This document shows, in pieces, positions 63,906 through 64,000 of a stretch of DNA of 64,000 nt. The position numbers were made by a program, and so were the translations under genes. Each line of letters opens with the position of its first letter. The stretch's first letter is position 1. This DNA comes from JAWLHA01 sp041690535. Lineage in GTDB: Bacteria; Pseudomonadota; Gammaproteobacteria; Thiohalomonadales; Thiohalomonadaceae. The notes under the pieces were generated by a model that saw only the letters and a list, made by a program, of their open reading frames with translations, ran no database searches and was not told the DNA's origin. The stretch is taken from assembly GCA_041690535.1 (NCBI GenBank), contig JAWLHA010000002.1:84812-148811 (forward strand), written 5' to 3'.

Positions 63906-64000
63906 AGCACCGAACAGGTAAACGGAAAGATCGCCAATCGCAGCCAAATTGCGCCGCAGGTGGCGGGGGCAGCGAACCGAGGGTGGATAAGCGCAGCGCA
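63902..64000. repeat. CTAG-ended repeat, inverted partial copy at the cnoX stop
   Basis: Begins CTAGAGCACCGAACAG at the cnoX stop and continues with GTAAACGGAAAGATCG..., the reverse complement of the right part of the element at 57618-57804. It runs off the window end, so its other terminus is not seen. Confidence 0.85.

Overview
The window looks like part of a gammaproteobacterial chromosome, most simply a member of the Ectothiorhodospiraceae/Chromatiales group. The genus is a guess; the class rests on the GC-rich core order pncC-thpR-recA-recX-alaS-lysC-csrA-tRNA-Ser-tRNA-Arg, the 7Fe ferredoxin and a CnoX-type thioredoxin. It has two parts. Positions 1 to about 46,250 are an accessory island next to the 3' end of tRNA-Arg(ACG). 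Positions 46,267 to 64,000 are ordinary core chromosome decorated with short non-autonomous repeats.

The island's right end is a tyrosine integrase (44864-46228) with an AlpA-like gene that overlaps its start. The other island end is outside the window. From left to right the island holds: a PLD-nuclease gene cut by the window edge, coupled to an unknown gene (1-2195); a small operon of a thymidylate-kinase-like protein, an oddly arranged MoaA-like radical SAM protein and a GreA-like protein (2570-4636); a tight five-gene operon of an Upf1-like SF1 helicase, a large PIN-domain protein, a coiled-coil protein, a ClpB-like AAA+ protein and an NrdG-like Fe-S protein (5017-14839), which I cannot match to a named defence system; an IS3 remnant; an ankyrin-like gene; and an element-type block with a DEDDh exonuclease, a GIY-YIG protein, HTH proteins and three copies of a 19-bp palindromic operator (16685-21163).

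Next comes a continuous minus-strand array reading hsdM-hsdS-darT-darG-hsdR-jetA-jetB-jetC-jetD (36468 down to 21523). It combines type I restriction-modification, the DarTG DNA ADP-ribosylation toxin-antitoxin pair and a Wadjet plasmid-defence system, with gaps of 0-14 bp at most junctions and 67 bp from the regulator. A WYL-type repressor gene (36536-37420) heads this array and is divergent from a plus-strand operon: a 57-aa protein, a DUF457 membrane hydrolase, a metallo-beta-lactamase-fold protein whose tail ends in Gly, an E2-E1-JAB fusion and a four-TM protein (37593-42458). This resembles the ubiquitin-like arm of type II CBASS but has no CD-NTase and no visible ubiquitin-like protein.

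The core part carries tRNA-Arg(ACG), tRNA-Ser(GCT), csrA, lysC, alaS, recX, recA, thpR and pncC on the minus strand. mutS is on the plus strand, followed by a minus-strand stressosome-like RsbS/RsbR/RsbT-X/diguanylate cyclase cluster, then fdxA and cnoX on the plus strand. Two repeat families occur here: one with CAGGGTGAACGC ends (three full copies plus end fragments), and one with CTAGAGCACCGAACAG ends that sits exactly on the stop codons of mutS and cnoX.
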